Counted from the stretch's first letter, positions 35,484 through 47,592 are shown. The stretch is 64,000 bases of DNA from Apis mellifera (GCF_003254395.2 NC_037638.1:24319352-24383351); one strand, 5' to 3'. Notes: generated by a model not told the origin, from the letters alone. Numbers and translations are program-made.

Positions 35484-38400
35484 TAAACGAGGGGATCGTG
35501 TTGAATTTCACGAATTTTAATTACACTCCTATCGTAACTCATATATATTATTATTAATTATTATTATTCGAAGGAATTCGATTCTGGGCCGAGAAAAATC
35601 CTCCCCAAATTAATTATCAATAGATTTTGTAACGCATCCGTGATTGGCTGTTGATTCAGCGAGGAACAACAATGAAACGCGACTTTTCAAAATGCGTTTT
35701 TCCTCGAGTTGGATCGATTTCCATGGAGATATGGAGGGAGAAAGGAGAGAAAGGGTTTAATTTATGTCGTCCTCGAGAAGGGATTAAATTTAAACGGAGC
35801 ACGATAAGAGACCAACTATTAGATTAGCCACGTATGTACGAGTAAACAGGCATTGTTCCATCACGTGTTCTGGCGTCAACCGGAGGTGCTTATTGTTGGC
35901 GACACGTTCTCCACAACAGGCGTGGAATTACAGAAATTATTAAAAGAGAGATATATATATATACGGTGCGAAAAAAGAAAAAAAAAAAAAAAAGAAAAAA
36001 AAAATTCAATTCAGAGGTTGTTTAAAGGAAAATGTACGATAGATTTTTAAAAAAAAAAAAAAGAGAGAGGGGAAAAAGTGTGCTTTAAAGACGCGGGTTA
36101 AATGGGGGAGAAAAGGGTTGTATCGATTTCTATAACGGTATAAGAGCCTTTAAAATTATGCGGAATGTTTCAGAGCCATATGGATCGGTTCAGTTAACTC
36201 GATCACAAAGGGAGATAAAGGGAACGTTTTTCTGTTTTTAATAAATACGCACGTGTATATCTGATTTCTCTTCGCGTTTCTCGCAAAGCTTTTAAAACGC
36301 GAGCAAACGTGAATTTTTCCAGAGCGAATGGGAAGAGAGGGAGGGAAAAAAAAGAAAGAAAGAAAGAAAGAAAAAAATTATCATCCATTTCCATTACCGT
36401 GAAATTCATTTCAAACAAGAAAAATTATATCCTACTGATGTTTTCGACGATGCTATCATCGTTTTAAATTCGCCCTCCCTCCGCTTAGAACCTTTGCTCG
36501 AAAACTTGATGGGAAAAGAATCGACGTCCGCTCGTTAACAGGCCGCTTATTTTTAAATCTTGATCCTTGATAATCGCATATAACAATTTCCTCTCGCTTT
36601 TTGCTCGATCGACAATCCTCGAACGATTCGCGTATATCAAAAAATTTTCGTTTCCATCGATAGTTCGCCCTTCTCGAGTGGACGTGGAGATCGATAAATA
36701 TTCGCACGATGAAAAAAAAAAAAAAAGAAAATAAAAAACATTCGTTCCCTCCACTACTCGATCGTTTTTTAATCCAATAAACATTATTATCGCGTCCCCT
36801 TTAACGGGAAGAGAATTGAATTTCTCGGATATATTGCCGATACATCGATATTTTCGGCTCGCCCTTCTCTGTGCGAACGTCAGGAAACATGGAATGGCGC
36901 GCGAAGCCCAAAGCGATATTCATCCAAGTGAAAATCGGTTGAAAGGTTGAATGACGGTTGTGCGTAGCTCGCCTCGATTCGCACGGTGATTAATAGTCGT
37001 AAACGGGCGTAACGTGTACACGCGAGCAATGGGTCGCAAAACGCGGAACCAGCATGAAACACCCTTGTAACCAACCCTCCCCCTCTCCTTCCCCAAACTA
37101 AAATATCACTTGAAACGTTTACCTCCGCTTTCCAGAACGATTCGTCTTTCGTTCCATTTTCGTTCCGCCGAATTTCTTCTCCGCCTCCCTTTGTTCTCGA
37201 ATTTTTTTTCGAAAGATTTATGATAATACGATGGAATTATGGAAGCGGACGATCGAAGATGATATTAGAATTCGAGTAAGTCGACTGTCCTTAAAGATCC
37301 AGCTGGATAAAATATTTGATTTTCAAAAAAAGAAACATATTAAAAGATACATCCAAAATATCTCTAGATGTTAATTAATTATCGAGCATGGATCTTTAAT
37401 AATTAAAAAAATTGAAAAGTTACAATCAATTTTTATAATACACGTGTAACTACCACACCAGGCAAACTGATTACGCAATAATACTCTAATTTCCAACTAT
37501 CCGCCAACTTTTCGTATCGTTATGAAAGTCTAACCCATATTTTCTACCACGTCGTCCCAAGTTAACGATCGCCGCCCATCCCCCGTTCGAATTTCTTCGC
37601 GAAAAAGGAAAAGAAGGAAAAAAGGAGAGGGCGAGGGAAGAGAAGAGGAGGAAGAGGGCGAAGGATCCCGAATGTTTTATGCCCAGGGCTCAATATTGAG
37701 ACGTACGATAAGTGGAGAGTAAAATTATAGGGAGACGGTGATGGTGATGTAACGTCGGTGATTTATTTCCGTCAACCGACCGATTTCAGCTACATGCCTT
37801 CCGGTGGGCTAGGATTAATAGCGGGAGATTAGAAACTCAATTATACGTGACGTCCCGAGTTTCGTGTACACGAGCCGTGTAATAATATTTCAACCAGAGC
37901 ACACCGATGGATAGATTTTTTCCTAGGGAGAAACACCTTCTCACGCTGAGTGATTTCCCGGCTAAATTTCGATCGTTGCGCATCATGAAACAGAATTTTA
38001 TCATGTGTGTATATATATATGTTGGATCGATATATGTTTGGAAATAGATGGGGATAGAATAGAATGTTTCTTTATCCAAGAAACGGAGATCCAGAGATAT
38101 AATTGAAATGTTAGTTGATTGGATTGAGAAACAGAGTCGAATTGAAAATGAGACAGATATAGAAACGAGATTAATGTTATATGTCCTTTGATCGAACGAG
38201 TGACGAGTTTCTTTATTTTTATAATTTTTATAATCGTATGGATTTCGACGATTCGACCAAAAGAATAGTGTACACTGGTTTCGAATTTTAAAAAAGAAAA
38301 GTTGTTGGATGGGAGAAAAACTCGTCCTTTGGTCGAAATGGAGAACTTTCCTTTCGAAACTTTATCGCGGACGCGGTAACGGGTCCATAGATTTTTACGA

Positions 38401-38836
38401 ACGGGAAACACTGGTTCCCCTATTGCTCTTAATTTACGACACAAAGCCATTGGAGTTCGGGGAGGGAAGGGAGAAATTTTCTTCCCTTCGAGTCAAGTGA
38501 ATCGCACTTGCTACGGAATTTTTTATAATTATGCGAAGAACTTGCGAGTTCGGAACCAATAAATTCCGCTGATAAAATATCGAAAATGGATAAAAATTTA
38601 TCACGCGATCCCAAATACAAATAGAGAGTTTCAAGTTTCCAAATGGAGCTTAAATTCGCGTGTATAAAGGAGGATAAACTCTCATTTTATCAACGAATAA
38701 CAACTTTATTATTATTTCCCTCGACATCTCACAGAGAGAGAGAGAGAAACACAAATCCATTTGCGATCCAATAATCCAATGCTCAACCATAACTTGAATA
38801 AACACTAAAAAGTAGCTGTAATTTTGTTCGATTATT
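35484..38836. other. AT-rich stretch, no gene supported
   Basis: Several A-rich runs occur (35970-36003, 36048-36062, 36713-36726), and an AAAG tract at 36351-36370. Unique GC-richer DNA at 36.9-37.1 kb shows no coding signature. Confidence 0.55.
36351..36370 (+). repeat. (AAAG)n microsatellite
   Basis: About five AAAG units. Confidence 0.8.
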
Positions 38837-38856
38837 AACCGGTTTGAAAACCGGTT
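38837..38856. promoter_or_regulatory. Twin perfect Grainyhead-type sites
   Basis: AACCGGTT at 38837-38844 and again at 38849-38856, 12 bp centre to centre, so both would lie on nearly the same face of the helix. The motif is the known Grainyhead core. The pair also makes a larger inverted repeat (AACCGGTTT, GA, AAACCGGTT). Enhancer function is inference. Confidence 0.45.
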
Positions 38857-38976
38857 GATCGATTAATACCTTTAGAAACTACGTTTTTACGACGTACGTA
38901 TAAATGTAGGTATAGGGGATGAAACGAAGGGAGCGGAAACGGTTAACGGAAACACGGCAAGTCGCCAGTTTGTTTC

Positions 38977-38998
38977 GAGAGAGAGAGAGAGAGAGAGG
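38977..38998 (+). repeat. (GA)n microsatellite
   Basis: About ten GA units, also potential GAGA-factor sites. Confidence 0.85.
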
Positions 38999-38999
38999 A

Positions 39000-40120
39000 A
39001 GAGGGGGCGTTGGTTTGTCGGTCGGTTGGCGACAGAGCATCGTACGATTCCGTTTAAAATGCCGGCAGTATTTAATTGATGGGCGGGGTAGTAATCGACG
39101 ATACACCGATTGCTCGTCGAAAGGGGGTTTAATATTAATTACTGGAGTTTGTTTCATGGCGTTACGAGAACGCCGCGCGCGGAATCGAATTAAATCTGTA
39201 TTTCCGCATATGTGTGTGTGTATATGCTTGTATATACAACGAACACGTTTTTTGTTCTCTTCAACCTGTCGTCGATCGCCGCCTCCCAGAATGTTATTTA
39301 ATTACGGGAACAATTATGCGTACGGTTAAGCGAGAAGCGTGTGTCCATTTAACGAACGTTTGACTTTTCAAAGTTTTTTCTAGTAAAAAAAAAAAGAAGA
39401 AGAGGAATTATCTATTTTCTCAACGTATGCTTCTTATTTATCTTTCCTCTTTTCTAAATAAATCGGTGGAAAAGAGGGGAAGAAACGATGGATCTTGGAT
39501 ATTCTTCGTATTTTTTTGAAAACACGATATTACAATGACTTCTCTTTTCCAATTTTTTAAAAAAATTAATCGATCGATAGAGACACACCGAGGTAACTCG
39601 GGGCTTGGAGCTTTCGATTAAATTGTGTCACGGCTTTTTCCTCTTTTTTTTTTTTTTCCATTTTAAAGAATTCCGTTAAATTGAAAGATCGGTTCGGATA
39701 CGTCGTTCATTATTCAGATATCTCTGTACAGCTTTTTCCTCTCTCTCCCTCCCTCTCTCTCTCTCTTTCTCTTTGTCTTCCTCTTTTATAAAAAAAAAAA
39801 AAAGAGAAAAGAAAAGAGAAAAGTTGGCGAGCCGCGAATCGAATGAAATCCGTGTCGAGAAGTATGGTGCGTGCGTGTGTCCACTTGGCACGGGGACATT
39901 GTTTCCAACATGTCGCGCGTGTATTATCTTTGGCACACGATGTCCCGCGCGCCACCGTTTCAAAGAATAGACGTTTGTACTCATTCATTAAACAGACTGG
40001 AAAGAATGGATGTCCGCCGAATGGACAGCGGACACGCGATCGGCTATAGAAACATCCGACATTGATACTCCTTTTTTTTCGAATGGATGGAAAAAGGGGG
40101 AAAGGACGATCCCCCGTTCC
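39000..40120. other. Unique spacer, no gene supported
   Basis: It contains a CT-rich tract at 39740-39775 facing an A13 run at 39789-39801. Overlapping frames on both strands at 39.7-40.05 kb come from these runs. Confidence 0.5.
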
Positions 40121-40235
40121 TTTCCAATTTTATCATAATCACGAGCGCAGTTATTTAATAAGAATATTAAGAAAAATTAACAAGATGTATATTAATTATT
40201 GGTAATAAGAAATTCTATTGGATAGAAAGGAATTT
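40121..40235 (+). repeat. Dispersed duplication, copy 1
   Basis: It shares TTTCCAATTTTATcATAATC, then ACGAG, GTATATTAATTAT, AATAAGAAATT and TATTGGATAGAAAGGAA in the same order as 41486-41590, with substitutions and small indels between. This is a direct repeat about 1.36 kb apart. No transposon hallmarks. Confidence 0.8.
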
Positions 40236-40894
40236 TACTTTTGCTAGTGAATTCAGAAATTTATACAAATAAGATATACTAATACGAGATATTTTTTTAT
40301 ATAGTACAATTAAAAGTGAATGAAAACATCTTTGGTTTAATTGTGAACAATAGGGAGAGAGTTTATTTGAATCAGAATTATAGATTTAAAAATGGAAGGA
40401 TATCAGCGTAAAATATCTTTTGGAATTTTATATTTATCTTTTTAAAATCGAAAAAAATTAAGCATCGTGCGAGGAAAAAGGACGCATCGATAATTTGAAA
40501 TATATATATAACATGTTTCAGAAACATGGAGAGAAAGAAACGGAGTGTGTATGTGTGTGTATCCAAGCTTAAATGATTGTGAAGGATGTGCGCGCGAGTT
40601 AGTCGAGAGTTAGTCGAGTTAGTTGGTGGAATAGTGGGTCGTGGGGGAGGGGTTGTGTGAGAGAGAGGTTTCGAAAGAATTGAGAGTAATAGTTTTGAAT
40701 GGGCGTCGTTCTGCGGTTAAATTGTTATTGTTATTTTATTGTTAAATATAGTTGTCATTCTGTAATTTGAGATTTCGCGTGTTAACTCTCGTTAAACCTC
40801 AGGAATTTCGTTTCTATCCAACCTCTACCTTTGTCTAAAATCTCGTACAATGTAATTTCTATCCTTAAACATATCACTTTCCTCTTAATTTCAG

Positions 40895-41004
40895 CGATTG
40901 ATCAACCGCCTTCCTTCGAATTATATGGAAAACTCGAAGAGAAGATATTTAAAGAAAAATTCGACGTTAAAAAAAGACAAGATTATTTCGTATCGAAAAT
41001 TTAA
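40895..41004 (+). CDS. Candidate coding exon, hypothetical
   Basis: A strong acceptor (CACTTTCCTCTTAATTTCAG, AG at 40893-40894) opens directly onto a frame that completes a codon with CG and then reads 35 residues to TAA at 41002-41004. It begins IDQPPSFELYGKLEEKIF and stays charged and varied to the end. It would be a terminal exon; AATAAA occurs near 41287. No upstream partner exon is identified and I do not recognise the protein. Confidence 0.25.
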
Positions 41005-41485
41005 TCAACACAGTTTCCCAAAATTATATATATTTATATATATTCCGTACTCGGTTAGAAGTTCACGAATTTACAATCGAAACACGAATCGCTCTTATTT
41101 ATACAGTGTTTGCAAACACGTTTACGTTCTCTGCTCGCGAAGCAGATACGATTCATTCCTCGTGCCACCTTGTACGCGATCGAATCGATCTGGATATTAA
41201 TCGTCTTCCATATCTCGCTCCCCCTTTCTTCGTGTCCCCTTTTCAAGGTATGCACCCCTCCAGATCAGATTTCAGGATTTCGTGCGGTTTTGCGAACATA
41301 GAATAAAATTTCTATTTTTTATCCCTCGTTTTATTACCCTATAATTATCCCTCCTTATTCTCCTCCCCCTCCTTGATACAACAACGCCGAGATACGATAA
41401 ATCTTTCTCGAAAAAAAAGACAGAATAATTTTTAACAATTAACGACAAACTTCGTCCATTCAATGGAGGAATGGAAAATTACGAT

Positions 41486-41590
41486 CTTTTCCAATTTTAT
41501 TATAATCACGAGTTATTTACGAAAATTAAGAAAAATCATCGATGTATATTAATTATCGATAATAAGAAATTTTATTGGATAGAAAGGAAC
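41486..41590 (+). repeat. Dispersed duplication, copy 2
   Basis: This is the partner of 40121-40235, with the same word order ending TATTGGATAGAAAGGAA. The frame 41471-41701 passes through it and is not supported as a gene. Confidence 0.8.
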
Positions 41591-41743
41591 GATTCTCCTC
41601 TTTGGAATCTACTTTTAAGAGAATTTCAATTCTTCCCTGGTTTAGGGAAATTTCAATCTCTAAAAATTTTTTCCAAATTCTCGGTCGATACTCGAAATTA
41701 ACCACGCGTCATAATAACAAGATTCGTTTCATTCCTGTTTCAG

Positions 41744-41791
41744 GGAGGAGAAAATCGTCGTTTCATCATTCCCTCCGTAATAGACGAGTAA
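41744..41791 (+). CDS. Possible tiny terminal exon
   Basis: A good acceptor (TTCGTTTCATTCCTGTTTCAG, quoted here from position 41722) precedes GGAGGAGAAAATCG. One frame gives 15 residues (GGENRRFIIPSVIDE) and then TAA. It is too short to judge; listed because the acceptor is strong. Confidence 0.12.
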   Translation, partial: GGENRRFIIPSVIDE

Positions 41792-44656
41792 TTAACAAAA
41801 TTCCTTCGAAAAGAGTGACGCGCTTTCGGGAAAAAGAAAAAAAAAAAAAGAAAAAACGACTCGACGAGGCGACAGGGATGGAATGGAGGATTAATCGAGT
41901 CCGTGAAAAGGGAGGGAGGGAGGGATAAGCAGAGGGGTGAAAAGCAGAACTCGTGAATCAAGAGAGGAGAAGCAGGTTTCTGAAAAGCTGGCGGTGGTCG
42001 ATCCACTTTCATCCACTTTCTCGTCCAATGGCGTCGAGTGCATCAATATATTCGGGAAGGACGGTGATTTACGACGGGCATTGTTCGCGGGGACGTTTAT
42101 CTGACTCCGTAAATCGTTTCGTTGCGAGGAATCGGGTATCGTTGATTGAAGTTTACCGTCGAAAACAAGAAATTCCCTAGGCTGTTCCTCTTTGATCGGG
42201 AGGGGAAGCAAGGAGAGAAAAAAAGAGGAGAGGAAACTTGGGTCGTATTTCGAGAAAAAAACGTCAGCCGCAGAGCATGCGTTTCCACATTTCTTATTAC
42301 ACGAATTGAACTAAGTAAGTTGTATACGTTGTCGAAACTAACTAATGATAATTTTGTTTTATACATTGAAAATACGTGGTACCTGGATTACATCTTATGG
42401 GACAATTTTCTTGTCAACATGCCAATCAACCAAGAGATTCGAGAGATTTCAAATCTAACTTCGTAACAGTTGACGTAAGAAATATTAAACTGAAGTAAAA
42501 TACTTTCAATCGAAATTCTGATATTTTTAAACTTCACATTCCACTTTTTTCGTAAGATAATCACGTATGAAAATTTTCGCGAATTTCGCGTACGAGGGAA
42601 TGGGGAATCGGATAGAAGCATATCGTTTGTGGGGAGGAGGGGAAAAAAGAAAGGACAAAAATCGTTCGTACGGGGGAGATGGGAACATAGAGCGCGGGGA
42701 TAAAGGAAATTGATAGACGAGCAATGGAAACGCGGAATATTATTAAAACCGGGAAAGAGAAAAGGAAGAACTAATGAATGCTCTTATCGCGAAAGAAATA
42801 ACCGAGCTTAATCAAGGTAAGGGGAAGAATAAGGGTGGAGAAGCGAGATTCTCGGTGAATAAACGCGGTCGTATATAAACCCATGATCTTTTATGCATTA
42901 ATGATTACGAGAACGAACTATTTCTTCCTTATATAACACGCGAATACAATGGGAATTTTATAGACAACTCGTCTTGGCTCGATGTCCGATCATAGCGCGA
43001 CTCGTTCTACTAATCTTCCCTCTCGCATTAATCCAGCTAAAAAAGTAACTAGTTGGAAATAATAAAGTTAGTGCTAATAAAAAGTAACTAGTTAGAAATA
43101 ATAATTACTTTAATTAGAATGCTCGAACATTAACATTTATTCGTATTTATTATAGTTGATCCGTTTGAAGTATAATTCAATTTACTCTATTAAATTTTGT
43201 CGATAGATCCGTCATTTTTTATCAGTAATTGTATTTAATAATAATAATAATCGCGTTGTCTTTCGAAGCTGTACGACAAGTTTGTGTGACGCCGGTTCAT
43301 TAGAAGTACATCATAATACGAAAATTCTTGGACATTCGGAATGGAACGTGTACTTGAGTTTGATTAAGAGGTTCTCGGCCGATAATCAATAGCAGGCCAA
43401 TCTTCGAGAATTCCATACAGATTCGAGCAAACGCATCCGTTATCTAACCGCAATATTCTCGGTTCACGAGAAATTATCCGGTTAGACGAAGGTTAATGCG
43501 CCTTTTGGTTTATCCTATTAGCCAAATACCTCGCGTGATTCTGCATTTATCCGCGTTACAACAATTCTGATATTTCACGCGTATTATATATATATAATTA
43601 TTATAATTTCGACGATACACTAAATTTTTTTTTTCTTCTTCGTCAACGTCCGAAATTTTCGAAGTTATTCAAATTCGGAATACTTTTTTTTTAAACGTCT
43701 TTAAAATTAAAAAAGTATGTATAATGTAAAGGTATAATGTGGGATGGTTTATTTCTAAAATTGGGAGAAAATTAAGAAGAGTGTATTAAAAAAGTGGACG
43801 TAAAAATTGATGATTCATCGTGCACGTGGAGAGGAGTCGGTTCGATCGGGCCAGGATCTATTTCGTTAATAGAGTCTATCTTCTCGCTGGCGGGGAACGA
43901 GGTTAGTTTAACGGGAAATATCGAGTATCCCTTGAAATAGGATACTAATACGTATCCCATGGTGGTTCATTATTCATGCGATTTGTAAATATCAGTCGGA
44001 TAATAAGCGAACATTCTTTATCCTCGACTTCGACTTCGGTCGAGGAAAGTTTAAATAACGAGGTAGATAAATGGAAAATAATATATCAAGAATATTAAAC
44101 AAAATAAAGCTTGGATTAAATATGAAAATTAGCGCTTTCGATTGTCCATTCCCCGATATTATTAATTAATTCGATTTAATTTAACTCACTTAACATTCTA
44201 CGGGTATGAATTATTTTCAATATATTTCAAATTTATTAAATGATAATTTACGAATTGACGAATCAGAGAGCGTCGTGATTCTTATTAATTATGAATTTCC
44301 GTGTTATGATTCATTTCTAATTCCCCGTTTCTAAAATATAATAACATTTTACGCCTCGTTTATAATTCATCCATCCTTTAAAAGATTCCCGTTAATTTCG
44401 CGATCGTTTCATAATTCACTAACTTAAATATACAAAATTCGAAAACGTACATTATCGCTTATGATTGTCCAACTAAATCTATTTTCACAGATGCGAAATT
44501 AAACCTTTCCTCCTCCTTCGTGATACGAATCCTCGAGTCCAACGTGTGTACTCTGCAGAATTAAATCGGCTAATGATTCGTACACAAACATTTTAAATGA
44601 ACTTTCGATTCACATTTATCTACAATAGAAAGTAATAAGACATTATTTATGATACG
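41792..44656. other. AT-rich unique DNA, no gene supported
   Basis: An A-rich run at 41835-41856 and GGGA repeats near 41909-41923 explain the frames at 41.7-42.0 kb. The patch 43.26-43.55 kb is unique and less AT-rich and may be a conserved non-coding element, but I see no coding frame. Confidence 0.5.
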
Positions 44657-44764
44657 AACTTAATCTGTTATTTGAGGACTATTCAGAGGATTATATAATT
44701 TGATCGCTCGAGAAGATTAAAAATTGCGATTAAGAATTGTTCGTTTGTCCCGCGATAGAATTGT
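44657..44764 (+). repeat. Dispersed duplication, copy 1
   Basis: It shares AACTTAATCTGTTATTT, ACTATTCAGAGGATTATATA, GATCGCTCGAGAAGATTAAA and AATTGCGATTAAGAATT with 46094-46205 in the same order and orientation, 1.44 kb away. It abuts the tandem array that begins at 44754. Confidence 0.9.
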
Positions 44765-45470
44765 GAATTTCACACGATTACGATTCTAATTTTTCGTATT
44801 ATTTATAAATTTGAATATCAATTAATCGGATTAATTGGACTGTAGCGATAAATAAACGACAATCTAAGCTATAAATTTAAATTCGTTTTTTTCGAGTTGA
44901 AACTTTTGTGTGATAGAATTTCACACAATTACGATTCTAATTTTTCGTATTTACATTACTTATAAATTTGAGTATCAATTAATCGAATATTGGACTGTAG
45001 CGATAAATAAACGACAATCTAAGCTATAAATTTAAATTCGTTTTTTTCGAGTTGAAACTTTTGTGTGATAGAATTTCACATGATTACGATTCTAATTTTT
45101 CGTATTTACATTACTTATAAATTTGAGTATCAATTAATCGGATTAATTGGACTGTAGCGATAAATAAACGACAATCTGAGCTATAAATTTAAACTCGAGG
45201 ACGCGGAAGAAAGTCGCGGAGTAAGATCATACATTTTTCGCGATTAATTTAATAAACTTTTGTTTATTCCGTGATAGAATTTCACACGATTACGATTCTA
45301 ATTTTTCGTATTTACATTACTTATAAATTTGAGTATCAATTAATCGGATTAATTGGACTGTAGCGATAGATAAACAATCTAAGCTATAAATTTAAATTTC
45401 AGGACGCGGAAGGAAGTCGCGGAGTAAGATCGTACATTTTTCGCGGTTAATTTCGAGTTAATTTTAAAGT
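44754..45470 (+). repeat. Four-copy tandem array
   Basis: The word GATAGAATT (copies at about 44754, 44912, 45067 and 45273) starts each copy. It is followed by ACGATTCTAATTTTTCGTAT, AATTTGA(A/G)TATCAATTAATC, TTGGACTGTAGCGATA and ACAATCT(A/G)AGCTATAAATTT. Periods are 158, 155 and 206 bp. The last two copies also carry a GGACGCGGAA-GTCGCGGAGTAAGATC extension. The copies are highly similar, so the array is young. Confidence 0.95.
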
Positions 45471-45476
45471 GGAAAT

Positions 45477-45599
45477 ATGAAGGACTCGGACAAGCGGAGT
45501 GGAGGCGGTGTCACCGCACTTGGCAACGGCGTTCGTAAACGGCGCAACGTGCTAGCGGTCACCGACTGCTACCTGTCCCTGTGTGCAACCACGAGATAA
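45477..45599 (+). CDS. Small GC-rich open frame, hypothetical 40 aa
   Basis: ATG 45477-45479 follows AAAGTGGAAAT and opens 40 codons to TAA 45597-45599. The peptide starts MKDSDKRSGGGVTALGNG, has a basic RKRR at about residues 20-23 and ends CYLSLCATTR. About 70 percent of third positions are G or C, in sharp contrast to the AT-rich array just upstream. It sits at the start of a roughly 360-bp GC-rich unique island (45480-45840). A signal peptide is absent. It could be a small protein, an upstream frame in a leader, or simply part of a non-coding CpG-rich element. Confidence 0.25.
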   Translation: MKDSDKRSGGGVTALGNGVRKRRNVLAVTDCYLSLCATTR

Positions 45600-45840
45600 A
45601 CCTGATTACTTCGGTGGCGGCACAGAGTTCACCGGATATACACACCCATCCCCCATTGGCACGTGGTGATATTCTCCACCTTCGTGCGTGTTACACACGC
45701 GTCGACAACGCGCCGACTGATTTATGTCTCTGCTGCTAAAACGCGTCCAACGCGTGCAAAGGGTACGAAGCTTGTGTAGTAATCGCGATTGTCAGTCTCC
45801 TTCCGTGCACGCGACCGTCATCTGTCCGTTCCCATAAATC
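45600..45840. other. GC-rich unique island
   Basis: Non-repetitive CpG-rich DNA with several ACGCG words. No open frame continues through it. On the minus strand, CAG followed by GTAGCA and by GTTTAT could be weak donors. Confidence 0.4.
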
Positions 45841-46093
45841 ACGGAAAGAGAAAGAGATGAAAATTAAGAGGAGGAGGAGGAGGAAGGGGGAAATCAAACG
45901 CGATCTTTTGTAAATGTTTCGACGTTTTAAACCGGGGAGTTGAGTTAAAAGTTGGAGAATCCCGAGGGACGAATTACGTTTGACGGATTAACAGAGAGAT
46001 TTAAATTTTCAGAAATTTAATTTGTCATCGGATTTAAGGTGTGGAGATTCGAAAGTTTGGGAGCAATTTTTTTGGAAATTTAATTTCGAGAAA

Positions 46094-46205
46094 AACTTAA
46101 TCTGTTATTTCTGAACTATTCAGAGGATTATATAATTTCATTGATCGCTCGAGAAGATTAAAAATTGCGATTAAGAATTCGTTCGTTTGTCCAGCGATGG
46201 AATTG
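46094..46205 (+). repeat. Dispersed duplication, copy 2
   Basis: This is the partner of 44657-44764. It lies past the tandem array and the GC-rich island, so the two copies bracket both. Confidence 0.9.
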
Positions 46206-46227
46206 ATGTATTGTTTTTTAATCGCAG

Positions 46228-46559
46228 GTATCGAGAGTTTAATTAACCGAATTATATATAAAAGAATTGACGAAAAAAAAGAGATAAAATATTCGTATAT
46301 TCGCGTTTATCGATCAGGGAGCAAGGACGAATCAGAAATTTCATCCACCGAATTAAACGGTTGTTTCCACGAGCAGACGTCAAAATTGGCGCGAAAAATT
46401 TTCGAAAGGATATTTCATCGCTGGAAAATTTGCGATATAAATATTTTAATCCCGTCACGTTTGATTTATTCCACGCCCGTGAAGATAATCCCAATTCCTC
46501 GCCCGGAATCCTTTCAACTGCGATGTTTTAAATCAAACCCTCGATCGAACGAAGAATAA
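46228..46559 (+). CDS. Open frame after an acceptor, hypothetical
   Basis: TTGTTTTTTAATCGCAG (AG at 46226-46227) is followed by a frame open for 110 codons to TAA at 46557-46559. It includes IESLINRIIYKRIDEKKE, YIRVYRSGSKDESEISS and KLARKIFERIFHRWK. Residues are charged and varied, without simple repeats. If transcribed it would be a terminal exon starting in phase 1. The frame also continues upstream of the acceptor to an ATG at 46197 inside the duplicated segment. No domain is recognised, and a frame this long can arise by chance in a window this size. Confidence 0.22.
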
Positions 46560-47276
46560 TTAACATTATTAAACGGTATCTCTTGACAACCCTTCAAGTG
46601 GATCGTGTTTCGTTCATTAACCAAGTTCCGCTTCCCTATTATATTTTAACAGTGCAGAAGGATAATAGACATCGGTAACGTCGATTCGCTCGACGTAATT
46701 TCAAAAAAAAAAAATATCTTATACTTTTACTCGCCACGATCATGGAAAGACGCGAAATTATTAATAATTATTATTATTGATACATGTTAGAAAAATTTTG
46801 AGAAGAAAAACCGACAATAATTTTGCTTTACACTACGAAGTTAGTGAAATCAATCTTCGAGTTTCCAATATTATTTTAATTTCGTGAATAATATAATGAA
46901 AAGTTTTTTAAATTGTAATTAAATATACGCCACGAAAATCAAACTTTTCGGGATAATTTCTTCTTTTCCCTTTAAGATAAGGATTATTATACGCGAGCAA
47001 AATTATCCACGGAAGTTTTTCCCCTCGAATTATACATAAAAACGAGGAGATAACGGAAGGGAAGGGGAGAAACGATTCGCCAAAATGGAGGCGACGAGCC
47101 TCGTTTCCCTACGTTCCTACAAATGAATGGTTAACGACACGTCGTGTACCGATCTTCTCTTAACGGAGAAGATTTTCTTTTGCGGCGCTGATCGAACGAT
47201 CGACCCAGAATCGAAATAATAACAGAACGGCTAACGAGGGCCCCTCGCTTTTCCCTCGTTTTCCTTTCCTTTGCAG
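46560..47276. other. AT-rich spacer
   Basis: No gene was seen. The minus-strand frame 47131-47478 reflects a pyrimidine-rich plus strand. Confidence 0.5.
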
Positions 47277-47592
47277 GGATGCTTTTCACGCCGGCCAAAA
47301 CGTGACGGGCTTCTCTAACACCTTTTTCACCGGCTACGATGCTCCTTGGCAAACTGCTTTTCTCTTCCCTACCCGTACCAAACCTCTCTCTCTCTCCTCG
47401 ATATCCTCCTCTCCTTTTCGCTCCTCCGCTCTCCATTCTCTCCTTTCTTCGAATTGGGTCGGGCGCGTTTTGTACCATCTCAGAAAGCCGTGCGATAAGT
47501 CGAGGTTCGTGGTCACCGACTCGCGTGTTCCGCCATCATTTCGTTTGCGCGTCGATGGTAGCCAAAGAAAGAGAGAAAGAGAGAGATACTAA
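47277..47592 (+). CDS. Candidate exon with strong acceptor, hypothetical
   Basis: CTAAC (branch-point-like, near 47231), then TTTTCCCTCGTTTTCC and TTTCCTTTGCAG (AG at 47275-47276), form one of the best acceptors in the window. One frame (starting one base into the exon) is open to TAA at 47592. It begins DAFHAGQNVTGFSNTFF, then passes through a CT-repeat region (Ser/Leu/Pro) and ends in an Arg/Glu run. The first 35 residues look protein-like, the rest compositional. Possible donors inside are weak (CGAG then GTTCGT; GATG then GTAGCC). No family is recognised. Confidence 0.22.
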
